This document shows positions 1 to 9,457 of a DNA stretch of 64,000 nucleotides, in pieces; the first letter of the stretch is position 1, and every line of letters begins with the position of its first letter. The position numbers and the translations under genes were made by a program. The stretch covers positions 143,814 to 207,813 of the forward strand of contig JAPNUR010000004.1 in NCBI GenBank assembly GCA_026627385.1. The letters are read 5' to 3'. This stretch comes from Bacillota bacterium (GTDB lineage: Bacteria; Bacillota; Sulfobacillia; Sulfobacillales; Sulfobacillaceae). The notes beneath the pieces were generated by a model. The model was not told the DNA's origin. It saw only the letters and a program-made list of their open reading frames with translations, and ran no database searches.

Positions 1-130
1 TTGACGATGAGGAGTGGCGCGGGTTCTACGCAAGGTCGCCAGACTTTCGATAAATGTGCGGAAAGGGAAGCAGAATACCTAGGGCTTCGGTACAATAGCT
101 AGGGAAGCTTTTCTCACGGGAGGGATCGGG

Positions 131-853
131 GTGCCGGAAAAGCCACAGCGCGTGCAACATGTGAGGTGTCCGCAGTGCGGCGAAACTGTCTTGCCAGAAG
201 ACAAGTTTTGCTTTCATTGTGGACGTCGCCTGAAGGCCCACGTGGCAGAGAGGGACGAGGAGGGCGCAGGCCGCCATATTGCGGAATGGCCTCTAGCCAT
301 TTTAGGAGCTATTGTCATCGTTGGTGCGGCTTACACCATTCATCGCCAAACGCATCTCTTGGGGCAACTGCGTTCGCAGCCGCGACAGCATGTGTTGCCC
401 AATCACCCTGGCGCGGCCCAGCAACGATTGCACCCGACGGGGCCCCTAGTCCTACATCCGGTGGTCACCACAACGACGACCTATCCTCGCAACGTACCAT
501 CGTCGGCGAGTTGGACGCTGGTCGCCGAAACCTATCACAACGTGCAAATTACCTTACGGCTGCCAAATAGTATGACGACCCCTTTGAGTGTGGCTCGGAC
601 CGCATGGGTTTGGGGCGCAGCGCGCACGCCGTACCGGGTAAGCGTGGCGGTGGTCGCGACGCGGCCGCCAACAGCCACGCAGGTGTTAGGTAACGGTGTA
701 TACGGGACAGTTATTCAACGCACGTCGGCCACTGCCATGCAATCGCTGTTTATCCGGTGGGCAGGTCATGCCTGGCTTGATGTATCGATGACCGTGCCGG
801 GTGCCCATGCCAATTGGCTTGCGTCCATAGCAGAAAGTGTCCGCATTAGTTAA
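131..853 (+). CDS. Zinc-ribbon, single-pass membrane protein of unknown function
   Basis: The 240-residue product begins with a zinc ribbon whose cysteines C13, C16, C27 and C30 form two CxxC knuckles. A charged linker follows, then one hydrophobic segment at about residues 53-70. After a Pro/His/Thr-rich linker, residues 130-240 look like a beta-rich extracytoplasmic domain ending in a conserved-looking MTVPGA turn. This layout (cytosolic ribbon, membrane anchor, external domain) is common in Firmicute proteins of unknown role. The GTG start follows a GGGAGGGA Shine-Dalgarno. It stands alone, with no operon partner visible. Function is not recognised. Confidence 0.75.
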   Translation: MPEKPQRVQHVRCPQCGETVLPEDKFCFHCGRRLKAHVAERDEEGAGRHIAEWPLAILGAIVIVGAAYTIHRQTHLLGQLRSQPRQHVLPNHPGAAQQRLHPTGPLVLHPVVTTTTTYPRNVPSSASWTLVAETYHNVQITLRLPNSMTTPLSVARTAWVWGAARTPYRVSVAVVATRPPTATQVLGNGVYGTVIQRTSATAMQSLFIRWAGHAWLDVSMTVPGAHANWLASIAESVRIS

Positions 854-1553
854 GGAAAGGTTTTTAAGCGCCGGGGCCGATGGCTAACACCGGCCGCCAA
901 AGCCATAAACCAAGGGTAGCGTGCGACCGGATATCGTGCTTCGGTGGCGCACGTACTACCTATGCTTCCAGGGCGGCCTAGGTCGCCATTCTTTCGGTGG
1001 TACGAGGCTCTTCCGGAGAGAAGTAAAAAGAACCGCAGGTCGCCGAACTCTAGCGTGCGATGGGGCCGCGGGGGACTTCCGAGGGACGGACAACGCTACT
1101 TCGCGGCGCTGGCCGACAAGCGGAACACCGTGGCGGCCCAACGCGTTCGGGATGGACACAAGGGACCGGTCACATTGGTGGCACGGGTCCTGACGTGGTG
1201 GGTGTAGCGCAGATTCTATGCGTCGAGAGCCGCCAGACGGTTCCTTGCGGATAATCCACCTCCCCAAAGCGCTGCAACCCCCTCGCAGAGGCTGCGTGAA
1301 AATTGAGCACCGGTTGACACCGCCAAGCGGTCTTGACGGCATGACATCAGGTTAGGCGGCCCTGTCCGCGGAGAGCTAGATTGTCTGGGATGGGGAGTTA
1401 GGGGCCAAGGAGGACGCGAAATCGCCTCCTGCGGCCAGCCTGGGCCCCTCCCAGATTGCGAAGGAAGGGGCCATCGTACACGGTGTTTCGATCAACTGCA
1501 GGCCTATCGACAAACCGGACGGCCATTGATTTTGGCGACGCGAAAAGTGGGCG
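854..1553. other. 700-bp gap without a supported gene
   Basis: Short open frames exist on both strands here, but none has a convincing Shine-Dalgarno or family motif, and they overlap one another. The stretch is GC-rich with several small inverted repeats, for example around 880-900. The segment near 1290-1345 resembles IS-element termini only loosely. No RNA family could be recognised. Confidence 0.4.
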
Positions 1554-2459
1554 TTAAACCAGTGCATAAGATCCGGCTCTATCCGGTCGCACGACTTGTG
1601 TGATGTACTGGTACAGGCGATCAAGAGCCTCGGTGTTTTCAGGAAAAACAAGCGGTAGACGCAGCGGGCCAACCGATATCCCTAAGGCATTCATTATCCA
1701 TTTAAGAGGAATGGGGTTGGGCCAGGCAAATAGGTCCCGGAATACTGGGCGGAGCAGTCGATGTAACTCGCGGGCTCGATCGATGTGCCCCTCCAGGAAC
1801 GCTTGGCACATGGTGGCCATCTCTTCCCCGACGATATGGGACGCGACGCTGACCACCCCATATGCCCCGACGGCTAACGATGGGTAAAAGAGGAGGTCGT
1901 CGCCTGAATAAATGAACATGGAGGGACAGTCTTCCAACAGCCGTTCGATGGTCTCCAGCTGGCCGCCGGCTTCTTTGATTGCTTGCACATTTGGGCATGC
2001 CTGGTTTAACCGCTGTACGGTGCGAGGGTCCATATTGACGCCTGTGCGTCCAGGCACGTTGTAGACCATGATTGGCAGCTGGACGCTGTCGGCAATGGCC
2101 CGATAATGTGCCAGCAAACCATCGGCCGATGGCTTGTTGTAATACGGGGTGACCACCAGCAATCCATCGGCGCCCCAGCGTTCGGCGGCTTTGGCCATAG
2201 CTACGGCGTGCCGCGTATCGTTGGAGCCAGTACCCACAAAAATTGGCACGTCTCCCGCCCCACGGCGTGCCGCGTGATACAGGATTTCCCGTTCATATTC
2301 GGTTAAGGTCGGAGACTCTCCTGTCGTCCCCGCGATGACCAGACCGCCGCTCCCGTGGCGCACCAGCCAAGCGGCCAGATTTTCTGCGCGCCTCTCGTCT
2401 AACTCTTGATTGTCGGTAAATGGGGTGACCATGGCGGTCATAATTCGAGGCCAAAGCAT
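1554..2459 (-). CDS. dapA: 4-hydroxy-tetrahydrodipicolinate synthase
   Basis: DapA condenses pyruvate with aspartate semialdehyde, the first committed step to diaminopimelate (cell wall), lysine and spore dipicolinate. The 301-residue length is typical. The GTTGES substrate loop is at residues 44-49, the proton-relay tyrosine at Y133 in the YNVPGRTG motif, R138 follows, and the Schiff-base lysine is K162 in AIKEA. The ATG is preceded by GGGAGGAAT. The gene is alone, not beside dapB or asd. A related NAL-family aldolase (such as KDG aldolase) cannot be excluded by eye, but the Y133-R138-K162 pattern favours DapA. Confidence 0.88.
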   Translation of the reverse strand: MLWPRIMTAMVTPFTDNQELDERRAENLAAWLVRHGSGGLVIAGTTGESPTLTEYEREILYHAARRGAGDVPIFVGTGSNDTRHAVAMAKAAERWGADGLLVVTPYYNKPSADGLLAHYRAIADSVQLPIMVYNVPGRTGVNMDPRTVQRLNQACPNVQAIKEAGGQLETIERLLEDCPSMFIYSGDDLLFYPSLAVGAYGVVSVASHIVGEEMATMCQAFLEGHIDRARELHRLLRPVFRDLFAWPNPIPLKWIMNALGISVGPLRLPLVFPENTEALDRLYQYITQVVRPDRAGSYALV

Positions 2460-3379
2460 AATGATTCCTCCCTGTACTAAAGCAAAGCGTCAGGTGACGC
2501 GCGTTGACTCACAGGCGCTACATGTTGACCGAATTATCATACTGATCTCAGTAGACATTCAGTGCCAGTGGACAAACTCACGAAGAGAGAAATTGCGGAA
2601 GCCGGATTCCGCGTACACGACGCGGTCCGGCTAAATCTTGCAGTTGGCCTTGAAGGAGGGAGTAATGCGAGAACCGACAGAAAAGACACGACCGAAGAGG
2701 GCTCGGGTGAAATCGGGCACTTCGAACACTCTTCTCAGTCCTTTCCGCAGAATTTGAATATCATCATAGGCGACCTTGGCGACGATGTCAAGCGATCCAG
2801 GGCTCTATGATAAAACCTGTGGGATCTGCTAACAAAGGTGGCGTCTGGTGAGCCAAGACCTCGAGGCCGCGTTCCGACGTGAAAGAAGCTGACGTTAGAG
2901 GATGCTCGAGGCGCCGGAGGCCGCTGGCGAAACAATGCCGACGATGGCGATCATCACGTCGAAGATGCGGCCAGGGGGCGCACCTTGCAGATGTTCTTGA
3001 GCTGCCGACTGGCGACTCCAGTCCCACAATTATTGTCATAGAGGCAAGCGCGGTTGTGCGATACGTGCGCCAAGTGTTCGGCTGCCGCCGCTGCCCGCCA
3101 AACCAGAGAGCAGGCCTCCTGAGTGTTTCACAAGCTTCGTGTGTGATGCTCAATAAACGTGATAGAGTCCTGACACGTTACGACAAACGTGACCGTACTG
3201 CACTGGTTCTTCTCGAATGTTATCGCGATCCGCCTACGCCTTTGGGTGCCGGAGGCGATGATACTTTCATGACGAGCAATAGTTGTGGTAGAAATTGTCG
3301 AATCAAGGAAGAGGACTTTAATGCTGTAGCGCGAACTGCAATTAAAAACAGGAGTGACGTGGCGCAAGGAGGCGCAGGT
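2460..3379. other. Gap of about 900 bp with no supported gene
   Basis: A long frame runs through 2879-3379 in phase with the downstream EAL gene, but its composition is Arg/Cys-rich and unlike the EAL domain. A strong Shine-Dalgarno at 3366-3372 marks the real start further on. Around 3010-3120 a Cys-containing stretch faintly resembles a transposase zinc-binding segment, too weakly to name. The interval probably holds decayed DNA plus the EAL promoter. Confidence 0.4.
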
Positions 3380-4105
3380 GTGAAGAGTCATGAGCAAGTG
3401 TCTGACGCTCTTGACAAAGCGTTGGAGGATGAAGCGATTTTTTCCGTGTTTCAACCAATATGGACGGTAGACGGAAAGTTATTAGGATTCGAGGCATTGT
3501 CCCGGTTTCACAACGGTACGCCCCCGGATGCGGTGTGGGCCCTGGCACACGAACGTGGGGTGGCGGCTCGACTGGACCAGGTAGCCTTGCGGCGAGCCAT
3601 GATCGGGGCTAGTCGATTGCCGGGCCGCCTCTTCTTAAATGTCACAACGGCTCACTTAGCGAACCCAGAGGCGCTTAAGGCGTTTGGCGATCCCTCCCGG
3701 GTCGTATGGGAGGTGAGTGAGCGCACAGGAATGGCCGTGACGGGGTTGGACGGATTGCGGTGGCTGAAAGATCAGGCATACCCGATTGCTATGGATGACG
3801 CCGGAGTAGGTCATTCAACCATTGAGCGGCTCGAAACGATCCGGCCACATATCGTCAAATTGGATCGGCGTTTGGTGGAGGTATGGGCTGCTGGACGCCC
3901 CGGACCCCTTCGACAATGGGTTTCAGCCGCTAAAAATATTGGATCGGTGGTGTTAGCCGAAGGGGTGGAGAACAAACACTGGGTGGAAGGTTTGGCCAAC
4001 GAAGGCGTGGTAGCCGTTCAAGGGTATGGGCTGGGCTTGCCATTGCCCCCTGATCAATGGCACGGACTCAACGCAGTTTCCGTTGTGGCCGACGATCTCG
4101 TCTAG
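3380..4105 (+). CDS. EAL-domain protein, probable c-di-GMP phosphodiesterase
   Basis: This 241-residue protein is essentially a stand-alone EAL domain, a family that hydrolyses the second messenger cyclic-di-GMP to pGpG. The signature FEALSR, the LNVT asparagine motif, the WEVSER glutamate, the DDAGVG metal-binding aspartates, a KLDR lysine, EGVE and the terminal QGYG are all present in order. The catalytic set therefore looks complete, although KLDR and QGYGLG deviate slightly from the usual KID and QGYLF. I chose the GTG at 3380 because AAGGAGG sits 7 bases upstream. The frame is open further upstream but noncoding in character. No GGDEF or sensory domain is attached, so its input is unknown. 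Confidence 0.8.
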   Translation: MKSHEQVSDALDKALEDEAIFSVFQPIWTVDGKLLGFEALSRFHNGTPPDAVWALAHERGVAARLDQVALRRAMIGASRLPGRLFLNVTTAHLANPEALKAFGDPSRVVWEVSERTGMAVTGLDGLRWLKDQAYPIAMDDAGVGHSTIERLETIRPHIVKLDRRLVEVWAAGRPGPLRQWVSAAKNIGSVVLAEGVENKHWVEGLANEGVVAVQGYGLGLPLPPDQWHGLNAVSVVADDLV

Positions 4106-4852
4106 GGATGGGCGACCATTTCTGGTTGCCTTGATCCCTGACCGCACGGGCGTACTATAGATATTAAATCCCTATTTAAATCCCTATCGTTTGGTTTTTA
4201 TAGACGAGACAGACAGGATGAGGGAAGGGATGTCCATTTGCGCCGCTAAAACCACAATCGGGCGCTCGGAATATGGGGGGCTCCGAGAAAGGTCTCGGGA
4301 AACCTGCTCAGATTGGCGCTGGCGTACTCCAACAATTTTGCGGTGTTTTGCACGATATCCCTTGAGTTTAATGGACTGGATCGAATCGGACGTTCGGCAT
4401 GAACGGCGGCCTTCAGGGCCTCCTACAACCTCCGGCGGTGATTTCCGCAATCCCGATGGTGAACGCGACCCTGCTATTTATGTGTTAACGCGATTTGATC
4501 TCAATGACTGAGAATTGTTTTCAACCACAGGATGCGACCGTGTTCCTTAACCAAGAACAAGTATCGCCCGCTCAGGAATTGGGCGTAGCACTGCTGACGA
4601 TTCTAGAGAACACGTTAACAAGGTGATGTGTAAGAGATGTTGGTTTTAAAAGTCTTATAGTGTTAGCAAGTATAAATATCTTACATATAATGTGTTGATA
4701 TAAGGCATATATGTGACATATAATGTAACCTTGGATGGATGTTGATTTCCGTGCAGTGAGGTTGCCGAACCTGTGCTGTGGCCGTGGTCAGGTACTTATT
4801 GGGACTGGAGGGTCTAACGGCCAACATGTCAATGTGAAAGGGGATTCTTGCC
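4106..4852. other. Gap of about 750 bp, ending in an AT-rich island
   Basis: No frame here shows a family signature. The first part (4106-4620) is GC-rich and could be a decayed gene. Positions 4640-4735 are strikingly AT-rich and contain two direct copies of ACATATAATGT (4683-4693 and 4716-4726). It lies just upstream of the zinc-knuckle gene at 4853 and probably holds that gene's promoter. Confidence 0.5.
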
Positions 4853-5095
4853 GTGAGATTTTATGAGCACTTTGCACCAATCGAGGAATCGCCCATCGAG
4901 TTTCGCCTCGCTTCGCGGTGTGGGAAATGCTGGGGTACGGGATTGTGTCCCACTTGTCGGGGATCGGCAGCGCAGGCGGAGCGTGCAGATGAGCAAGTTG
5001 TTCATTGTCCGGATTGTTGGGATCCTCGCCGGCGCCGTAATTCGGGCCAATGCCCCCGTTGCCAGGGGTTAGGTGAGGAAATGGAAGTGCTGTAA
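4853..5095 (+). CDS. Small four-CxxC zinc-knuckle protein
   Basis: The 80-residue product carries four CxxC pairs (CGKC, CPTC, CPDC, CPRC), two of them in DnaJ-like CxxCxGxG contexts (CWGTG and CQGLG). This would bind two zinc ions like the central DnaJ zinc domain, without a J domain. Similar stand-alone tryptophan-RNA-binding-attenuator-inhibitor-like or DnaJ-type zinc modules exist in Firmicutes, but the partner here is unknown. The GTG start has GAAAGGGGA upstream. An AT-rich promoter-like island precedes it. Reverse-strand frames over this interval are shadows. Confidence 0.65.
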   Translation: MRFYEHFAPIEESPIEFRLASRCGKCWGTGLCPTCRGSAAQAERADEQVVHCPDCWDPRRRRNSGQCPRCQGLGEEMEVL

Positions 5096-5805
5096 AGGGG
5101 ATGCATTGTGAGAGGTTTCGACCCGATAATGTGGCTTCTCTCTTAGCCATGAGCTGACAACGGCTCATCGAGTCACGTCTTAGTCGTTTACCCCTGATTA
5201 AAGGTGCTATGGGGTTTTGTAATGCTCGATTCGACGCGGATGCCAATTCTACAAACATTTCTACATCAGGTTTGAATGTATCGCTGTCGCATCGCACATT
5301 CTGATAACTTTGCATAAGTGCATTTGGTCGGTTTGGTGCGCTCGCCTGTTGATTTGGTTCCCTCCCGCGTTTGCACTGCCATGTCGCTACAACGTACCCA
5401 GAAAATACAGTATTTCGGACAATCGCGGCTAACGACAGCCCGCATGTTCTCGGGCAGCGATCCGATGCCATCGTCGGACGTCACCGTCGAAAGTTTGGAA
5501 TACTTGACGCGCGGGGAAGACAGACATAGTTCGGGTCGGCTGCTAGTGCTCGGGAGTGACCGTTTCTGTCGAAACGACACCAGCCTGCGGTCTGCGTCTA
5601 CTACGCTTCCTGTCAACCAGCAAACGAACTTGCGCCTAAGCCATAGCGTCGCCGTCAGAGGAAACGGGAACGAGTACATCGTGAGTCATGGCGAGGTCAG
5701 GGGATGCCCGGATGGTGAGGACATCTGCACTGAAAGTCTGGTCACCGCCCACATCGCCAGCGATTGGAAAAAGAATGGGACGTGCCGTGCCTTTACAGGC
5801 TGTTC
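5096..5805. other. Gap of about 700 bp without a supported gene
   Basis: Frames of 137-163 codons run on opposite strands over 5266-5809, but they overlap each other, have no plausible start signal and show no recognisable motif. The interval may be eroded coding sequence. Nothing specific can be called. Confidence 0.4.
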
Positions 5806-6303
5806 CTAGCCCGACCCGTCATTTCCCTGAGAAGATGAGGATGTTTTCTTAGAGGCCTTCGATTTTTTTTCAATGGAGAGCTTACCTGTGGGTTCAAGGC
5901 GGGCGGTTTTGACATCCTGCAATTTCGTTTGTTTCTGTCGTAGTTCCATGGCCAGATCCGCGCGGGACATGCGCTCCGACGCCAAAGTTTGCGTATTGAT
6001 GTGGCCGTTGGTGACCACTGTCGTCTCTACGCCTTGGGTCAATTTTTCCAACCACCGAAACCGCAAATTTAACCAGGTGAGTAGCCACTGAAGAATTCCT
6101 AACGCCACTGTGATGGCAATGGCGTTAATTAAGGGTTCATGAGTGCTCTCCATGCCAATAGCCACGGCTTCACCGATCATGATGGCCACCGCGAAGTCGA
6201 AGGGCGCCATTTTCCCCAGGGTGCGCTTACCCATAAACCGAAAGACCACGAGAGCAGTGAGCCATAGGATTGCGGTTCGACCTGAAAGCGTTAGTACTTC
6301 CAC
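5806..6303 (-). CDS. DUF421 (YetF-like) membrane protein
   Basis: About 165 residues with three closely packed transmembrane helices (roughly residues 8-24, 35-50, 57-75) followed by a soluble domain and a Lys/Ser-rich tail. The FMGKRTLGKMAPFDFAVAI stretch matches the DUF421 signature (RxMGKRxxGxxxPFD), a family including Bacillus YetF/YrbG-type proteins of unknown biochemical role, some linked to spores or stress. I place the start at the GTG at 6303, which has GAGGAGGA upstream, rather than the longer frame to 6354. It is divergent from glnA. Confidence 0.75.
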   Translation of the reverse strand: MEVLTLSGRTAILWLTALVVFRFMGKRTLGKMAPFDFAVAIMIGEAVAIGMESTHEPLINAIAITVALGILQWLLTWLNLRFRWLEKLTQGVETTVVTNGHINTQTLASERMSRADLAMELRQKQTKLQDVKTARLEPTGKLSIEKKSKASKKTSSSSQGNDGSG

Positions 6304-6429
6304 ACAGTGTCCTCCTCGTTGCCGATGTCTCGCGGTTATCATGGAGTGAGGCATCGCAAATTATACGCGTCAAGCACGCGATGTGATTTTGTTAGAATGG
6401 CAGTAAACGTGTGTGAGGGGAGGCATTGT

Positions 6430-7752
6430 ATGACTAAAGATGAAGTCCTGAAGAAGGCGCGTGACCTAAATGTCAAGTTTGTTCGCCTACAGTTTACGGA
6501 CATTCTCGGCATTGTTAAAAATGTGGCGATTCCGGTCAAGGCATTACCCATGGCCTTGGAAGGTCAAATGATGTTTGATGGCTCGTCTATTGAAGGATTT
6601 GTCCGCATCGAGGAGTCGGATATGTATTTAGCGCCCGATCCCAATACATTTACGGTATTGCCGTGGACAGCGGGGACAGGACTCACAGCACGGCTGATGT
6701 GCGATATTAAAAATCCCGACGGCTCCCCGTTTCAAGGATGTCCCCGCAGTACCTTAAAACGCGTCTTACAAGAAGCGCGCGATATGGGTTATGAAGTCAT
6801 GGTCGGACCGGAACCCGAATTCTTCCTTTTTCAGCGTGATGCGGAGGGGCATCCTACCGTGCAGACGACTGACGAAGCCGGCTACTTTGATTTGTCGCCC
6901 AGTGATCTGGGGGAAGATGCCCGGCGGGATATCGTGCTCACCATGGAGGAAATGGGATTTGAGATTGAGGCGACCCACCACGAAGTGTCTCCGGGACAGC
7001 ACGAAATTGATTTTAAGTATCAAGACGCCTTAGCCACAGCAGATGCGATTGTGACATTCCGTATGGTTGCACGAACTGTGGCGCGTCGACATGGTTTTCA
7101 CGCGACTTTCATGCCAAAGCCCATCGCCGGGGTGAATGGTTCCGGTTTACACTTGCATCAATCCCTTGTAGGCCCTGATGGCAATGCCTTTTGGGATCCG
7201 AAGCAGCCGCACGGACTGAGTCGTGTGGCTATTCGCTATATTTCTGGATTAATGGCTCATGCCCGAGGATTTACAGCCATCACCAATCCGCTGATTAATA
7301 GCTATAAACGTTTGGTGCCAGGATATGAGGCGCCTGTGTATATTGCATGGTCAACCGGTAATCGCAGCCCAATGATTCGGGTGCCGGAATCAAAGGGTCC
7401 TGACACACGCATTGAATTAAGGTCACCTGATCCATCGTGCAACCCCTATCTAGCCCTTGCGGTGACCATTAAGGCAGGTCTTGACGGATTAAAGCATCGT
7501 TACGAGGTGCCGCCACCTGTCACGCGTAACGTGTACCGTATGCATGAAAGCGAGCGGCGAGAACTCGGCATCGAGCGCTTACCGGAAAGTCTTCATGAAG
7601 CGTTGGCATTCCTCGAGGAGGATAACGTTATTTGGGAAGCGCTAGGCGACCATATCGCTCAGCGTTTCGTGGAAGCGAAACGGCTGGAATGGGACATTTA
7701 TCGGCATGAGGTTCATCAATGGGAATTGGATCAATACCTAACCGTGTACTAG
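6430..7752 (+). CDS. glnA: Glutamine synthetase, type I-alpha
   Basis: GlnA makes glutamine from glutamate, ammonia and ATP in the cytosol as a dodecamer. At 440 residues it matches the short GSI-alpha form of Firmicutes, which lacks the extra segment and adenylylation tyrosine of GSI-beta. Landmarks are MFDGSSIEGF near the N-terminus, the EPEFFLF metal site, the HHEVSPGQHEID active-site strand, NGSGLHLHQS, the NPLINSYKRLVPGYEAP flap and the ELRSPDPSCNPYLA arginine motif. The ATG at 6430 follows GAGGGGAGG. The longer upstream frame is rejected. No glnR lies beside it, so nitrogen control is not evident here. Confidence 0.96.
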   Translation: MTKDEVLKKARDLNVKFVRLQFTDILGIVKNVAIPVKALPMALEGQMMFDGSSIEGFVRIEESDMYLAPDPNTFTVLPWTAGTGLTARLMCDIKNPDGSPFQGCPRSTLKRVLQEARDMGYEVMVGPEPEFFLFQRDAEGHPTVQTTDEAGYFDLSPSDLGEDARRDIVLTMEEMGFEIEATHHEVSPGQHEIDFKYQDALATADAIVTFRMVARTVARRHGFHATFMPKPIAGVNGSGLHLHQSLVGPDGNAFWDPKQPHGLSRVAIRYISGLMAHARGFTAITNPLINSYKRLVPGYEAPVYIAWSTGNRSPMIRVPESKGPDTRIELRSPDPSCNPYLALAVTIKAGLDGLKHRYEVPPPVTRNVYRMHESERRELGIERLPESLHEALAFLEEDNVIWEALGDHIAQRFVEAKRLEWDIYRHEVHQWELDQYLTVY

Positions 7753-7855
7753 CCCCGATCCATAAAGTGCCAGAGGCGCCAAATCCCTATATGGGGTGAA
7801 GCCGTCGGGGGTTGTTCGTGGTAAGATAACGCTACAGCTCAAAGGAGGAGTGGCT

Positions 7856-8536
7856 TTGTGGTGCTTTCTGTTTGACCTCGACGGAACCATTCTCGATACC
7901 ACGGAACTCATTTTCCAAAGTTTTGAGCACGCGTTTCGCGAAGGTCTCGGGCAAACAGTCACACGGGAAGAACTTCTGGTCCATTTTGGCCGACCATTAA
8001 TCGAGCAATTTCACACGATGTGCCCCCACCTTCATGACAGCGAGAGGCAACACCTCGTCGACCTCTACCTGGCACACAACGAAAGTCTGCACGACGACTA
8101 TATCAGTGTGGTGCCAGGGGCGCCAGACGGACTGCAGCGCCTTTACGAGGCAGGATACCCACTAGGGATCGTCACGTCCAAACGGAAAAATCTGACGGTA
8201 CACGGGTTGCAACTGTTTGGCCTCGACAAGCTGTTTGACGTGGTTGTTCATATGGATAGCACGGTTCGCCATAAACCCGATCCGGACCCCGTGCTCCACG
8301 CGCTCAACCTCATTGGGGGATTGCCGGTGTCTAGCGCGTATGTGGGTGATAGCCCCTATGACGTGATGGCTGGCCGCGCAGCTGGCGTTCGGACTGTGGG
8401 GTTCGTGTATAATACGTTTTCAGCCTCGATGCTACGCCAAGCGGGAGCTGACACCATTGCCACCTCATGGCCGCAGATAGTCGAAGTCTTGACGGAGTGG
8501 GCCGGGCAGGAAGAATTTGCTGAGGGAAGGCGGTGA
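7856..8536 (+). CDS. HAD-family phosphatase (phosphoglycolate phosphatase / PpaX-like)
   Basis: A 226-residue haloacid-dehalogenase-type hydrolase with motif I DLDGTILDT (nucleophile and acid/base aspartates), motif II TSK, motif III lysine in HKPDPDP and motif IV VGDSPYDVMAGRAAG. The helical cap between motifs I and II is of the Gph/PpaX subclass, which hydrolyses phosphoglycolate or pyrophosphate. The start is taken as the TTG at 7856, 7 bases after AAAGGAGG. The GTG at 7850 is too close to that site. It ends 10 bp before the next gene, suggesting cotranscription. Confidence 0.85.
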   Translation: MWCFLFDLDGTILDTTELIFQSFEHAFREGLGQTVTREELLVHFGRPLIEQFHTMCPHLHDSERQHLVDLYLAHNESLHDDYISVVPGAPDGLQRLYEAGYPLGIVTSKRKNLTVHGLQLFGLDKLFDVVVHMDSTVRHKPDPDPVLHALNLIGGLPVSSAYVGDSPYDVMAGRAAGVRTVGFVYNTFSASMLRQAGADTIATSWPQIVEVLTEWAGQEEFAEGRR

Positions 8537-8546
8537 ATGACGCAAT

Positions 8547-9257
8547 ATGAGGTTAGAAGGAGCAGCGATTACCTGGCTCGGGCACGCGACCTTTGTGGTG
8601 GATACGCCGACGAATCAACGGATAGTCGTGGATCCTTGGTTGAAGGGCAATCCTCGTTGTCCGCCAGCCTTTCACCAACTGGCCCAGGTGGATCTCATTT
8701 TGGTCTCTCATGGGCATTTTGATCATATGGGGAGTGCTGTGGAATTAGCCGCGGCTACGGGTGCTCCAGTCGTGAGCAATTTTGAAATCGCCACCTATCT
8801 TCAAGGACAAGGGGTGGCAAACACGATAGGCATGAACAAAGGCGGTACCGTGACATTTGGGGACATCAAGGTCACCATGGTTCATGCGGACCACTCGTCG
8901 GGTATCATCGCGGAGGATGGTCGGGTGATTTACGGCGGGGAAGCAGGCGGATTTGTCATGACCTTAGAGAACGGCTTGACTTTGTATCATGCCGGGGACA
9001 CCAACGTTTTTTCCGACATGGCGGTGATCCGGGACCTCTATGCCCCTGACGTTGCCTTGCTGCCCATCGGCGGACACTTTACCATGAGCCCGAAGGAGGC
9101 GAGTTATGCCGTGCGGTTGCTCAAGCCCAAAATCGTCGTGCCCATGCATTACGGGACATTTGACGCGTTGACGGGTAATCCTGAGGCGCTCCGGGATCTC
9201 CTGGTGGGAGAAGACACCGAGGTGGTCACGTTAGAACCCGGTGTTCGGTATGAGTAG
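8547..9257 (+). CDS. UPF0173-type metal-dependent hydrolase (metallo-beta-lactamase fold)
   Basis: The 236-residue protein has the metallo-beta-lactamase fold signature HxHxDH at residues 55-60 (HGHFDH), an early TWLGHAT histidine typical of UPF0173, a YHAGDTNVF second aspartate motif and a terminal VPMHYGTFDAL histidine. These supply two metal sites. UPF0173 proteins (YtkL-like) are conserved in Firmicutes but their physiological substrate is not established. The gene follows the HAD phosphatase by 10 bp. The ATG has only a weak GGAAGGCGG ribosome site about 20 bases upstream, consistent with translational coupling. Confidence 0.88.
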   Translation: MRLEGAAITWLGHATFVVDTPTNQRIVVDPWLKGNPRCPPAFHQLAQVDLILVSHGHFDHMGSAVELAAATGAPVVSNFEIATYLQGQGVANTIGMNKGGTVTFGDIKVTMVHADHSSGIIAEDGRVIYGGEAGGFVMTLENGLTLYHAGDTNVFSDMAVIRDLYAPDVALLPIGGHFTMSPKEASYAVRLLKPKIVVPMHYGTFDALTGNPEALRDLLVGEDTEVVTLEPGVRYE

Positions 9258-9457
9258 GCGCGTAGCAATTGTGCTGCTGGTCTGGGCTCCTAAAGGCCTA
9301 TCGTGGCCTGAGCCTTGATGTTGGCCAGGAGTGTGGCCACTTTAGGGAATGGCTGGGGCTTACGGTAGGGCAGGTCTAAATCTTAAGTGTTTTGCGACGG
9401 CTGCAACGGGTGGAGGCTTCTAGCAGGGAATCGAGGGACTGCAAGGGGGAATTGAAT

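Noticed and set aside
956..1342. A 128-codon reverse frame in the first gap
   Set aside because: No Shine-Dalgarno, no recognisable motif, and it overlaps several opposed frames; composition is Arg/Pro-rich as expected for shadow frames.
3010..3120. A zinc-binding segment of an IS66-type transposase
   Set aside because: Only a few residues around GCRRCPP match; no other parts of that transposase are found.
2879..3379. An N-terminal extension of the EAL protein by about 167 residues
   Set aside because: The extension is Arg/Cys-rich and noncoding in character, whereas a strong AAGGAGG lies in front of the GTG at 3380.
4788..5471. A 227-codon reverse frame over the zinc-knuckle gene
   Set aside because: It runs antisense to an obvious four-CxxC protein and has no motif of its own.
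5318..5809. A 163-codon frame before the DUF421 gene
   Set aside because: No ribosome site or family similarity; an opposed frame overlaps most of it.
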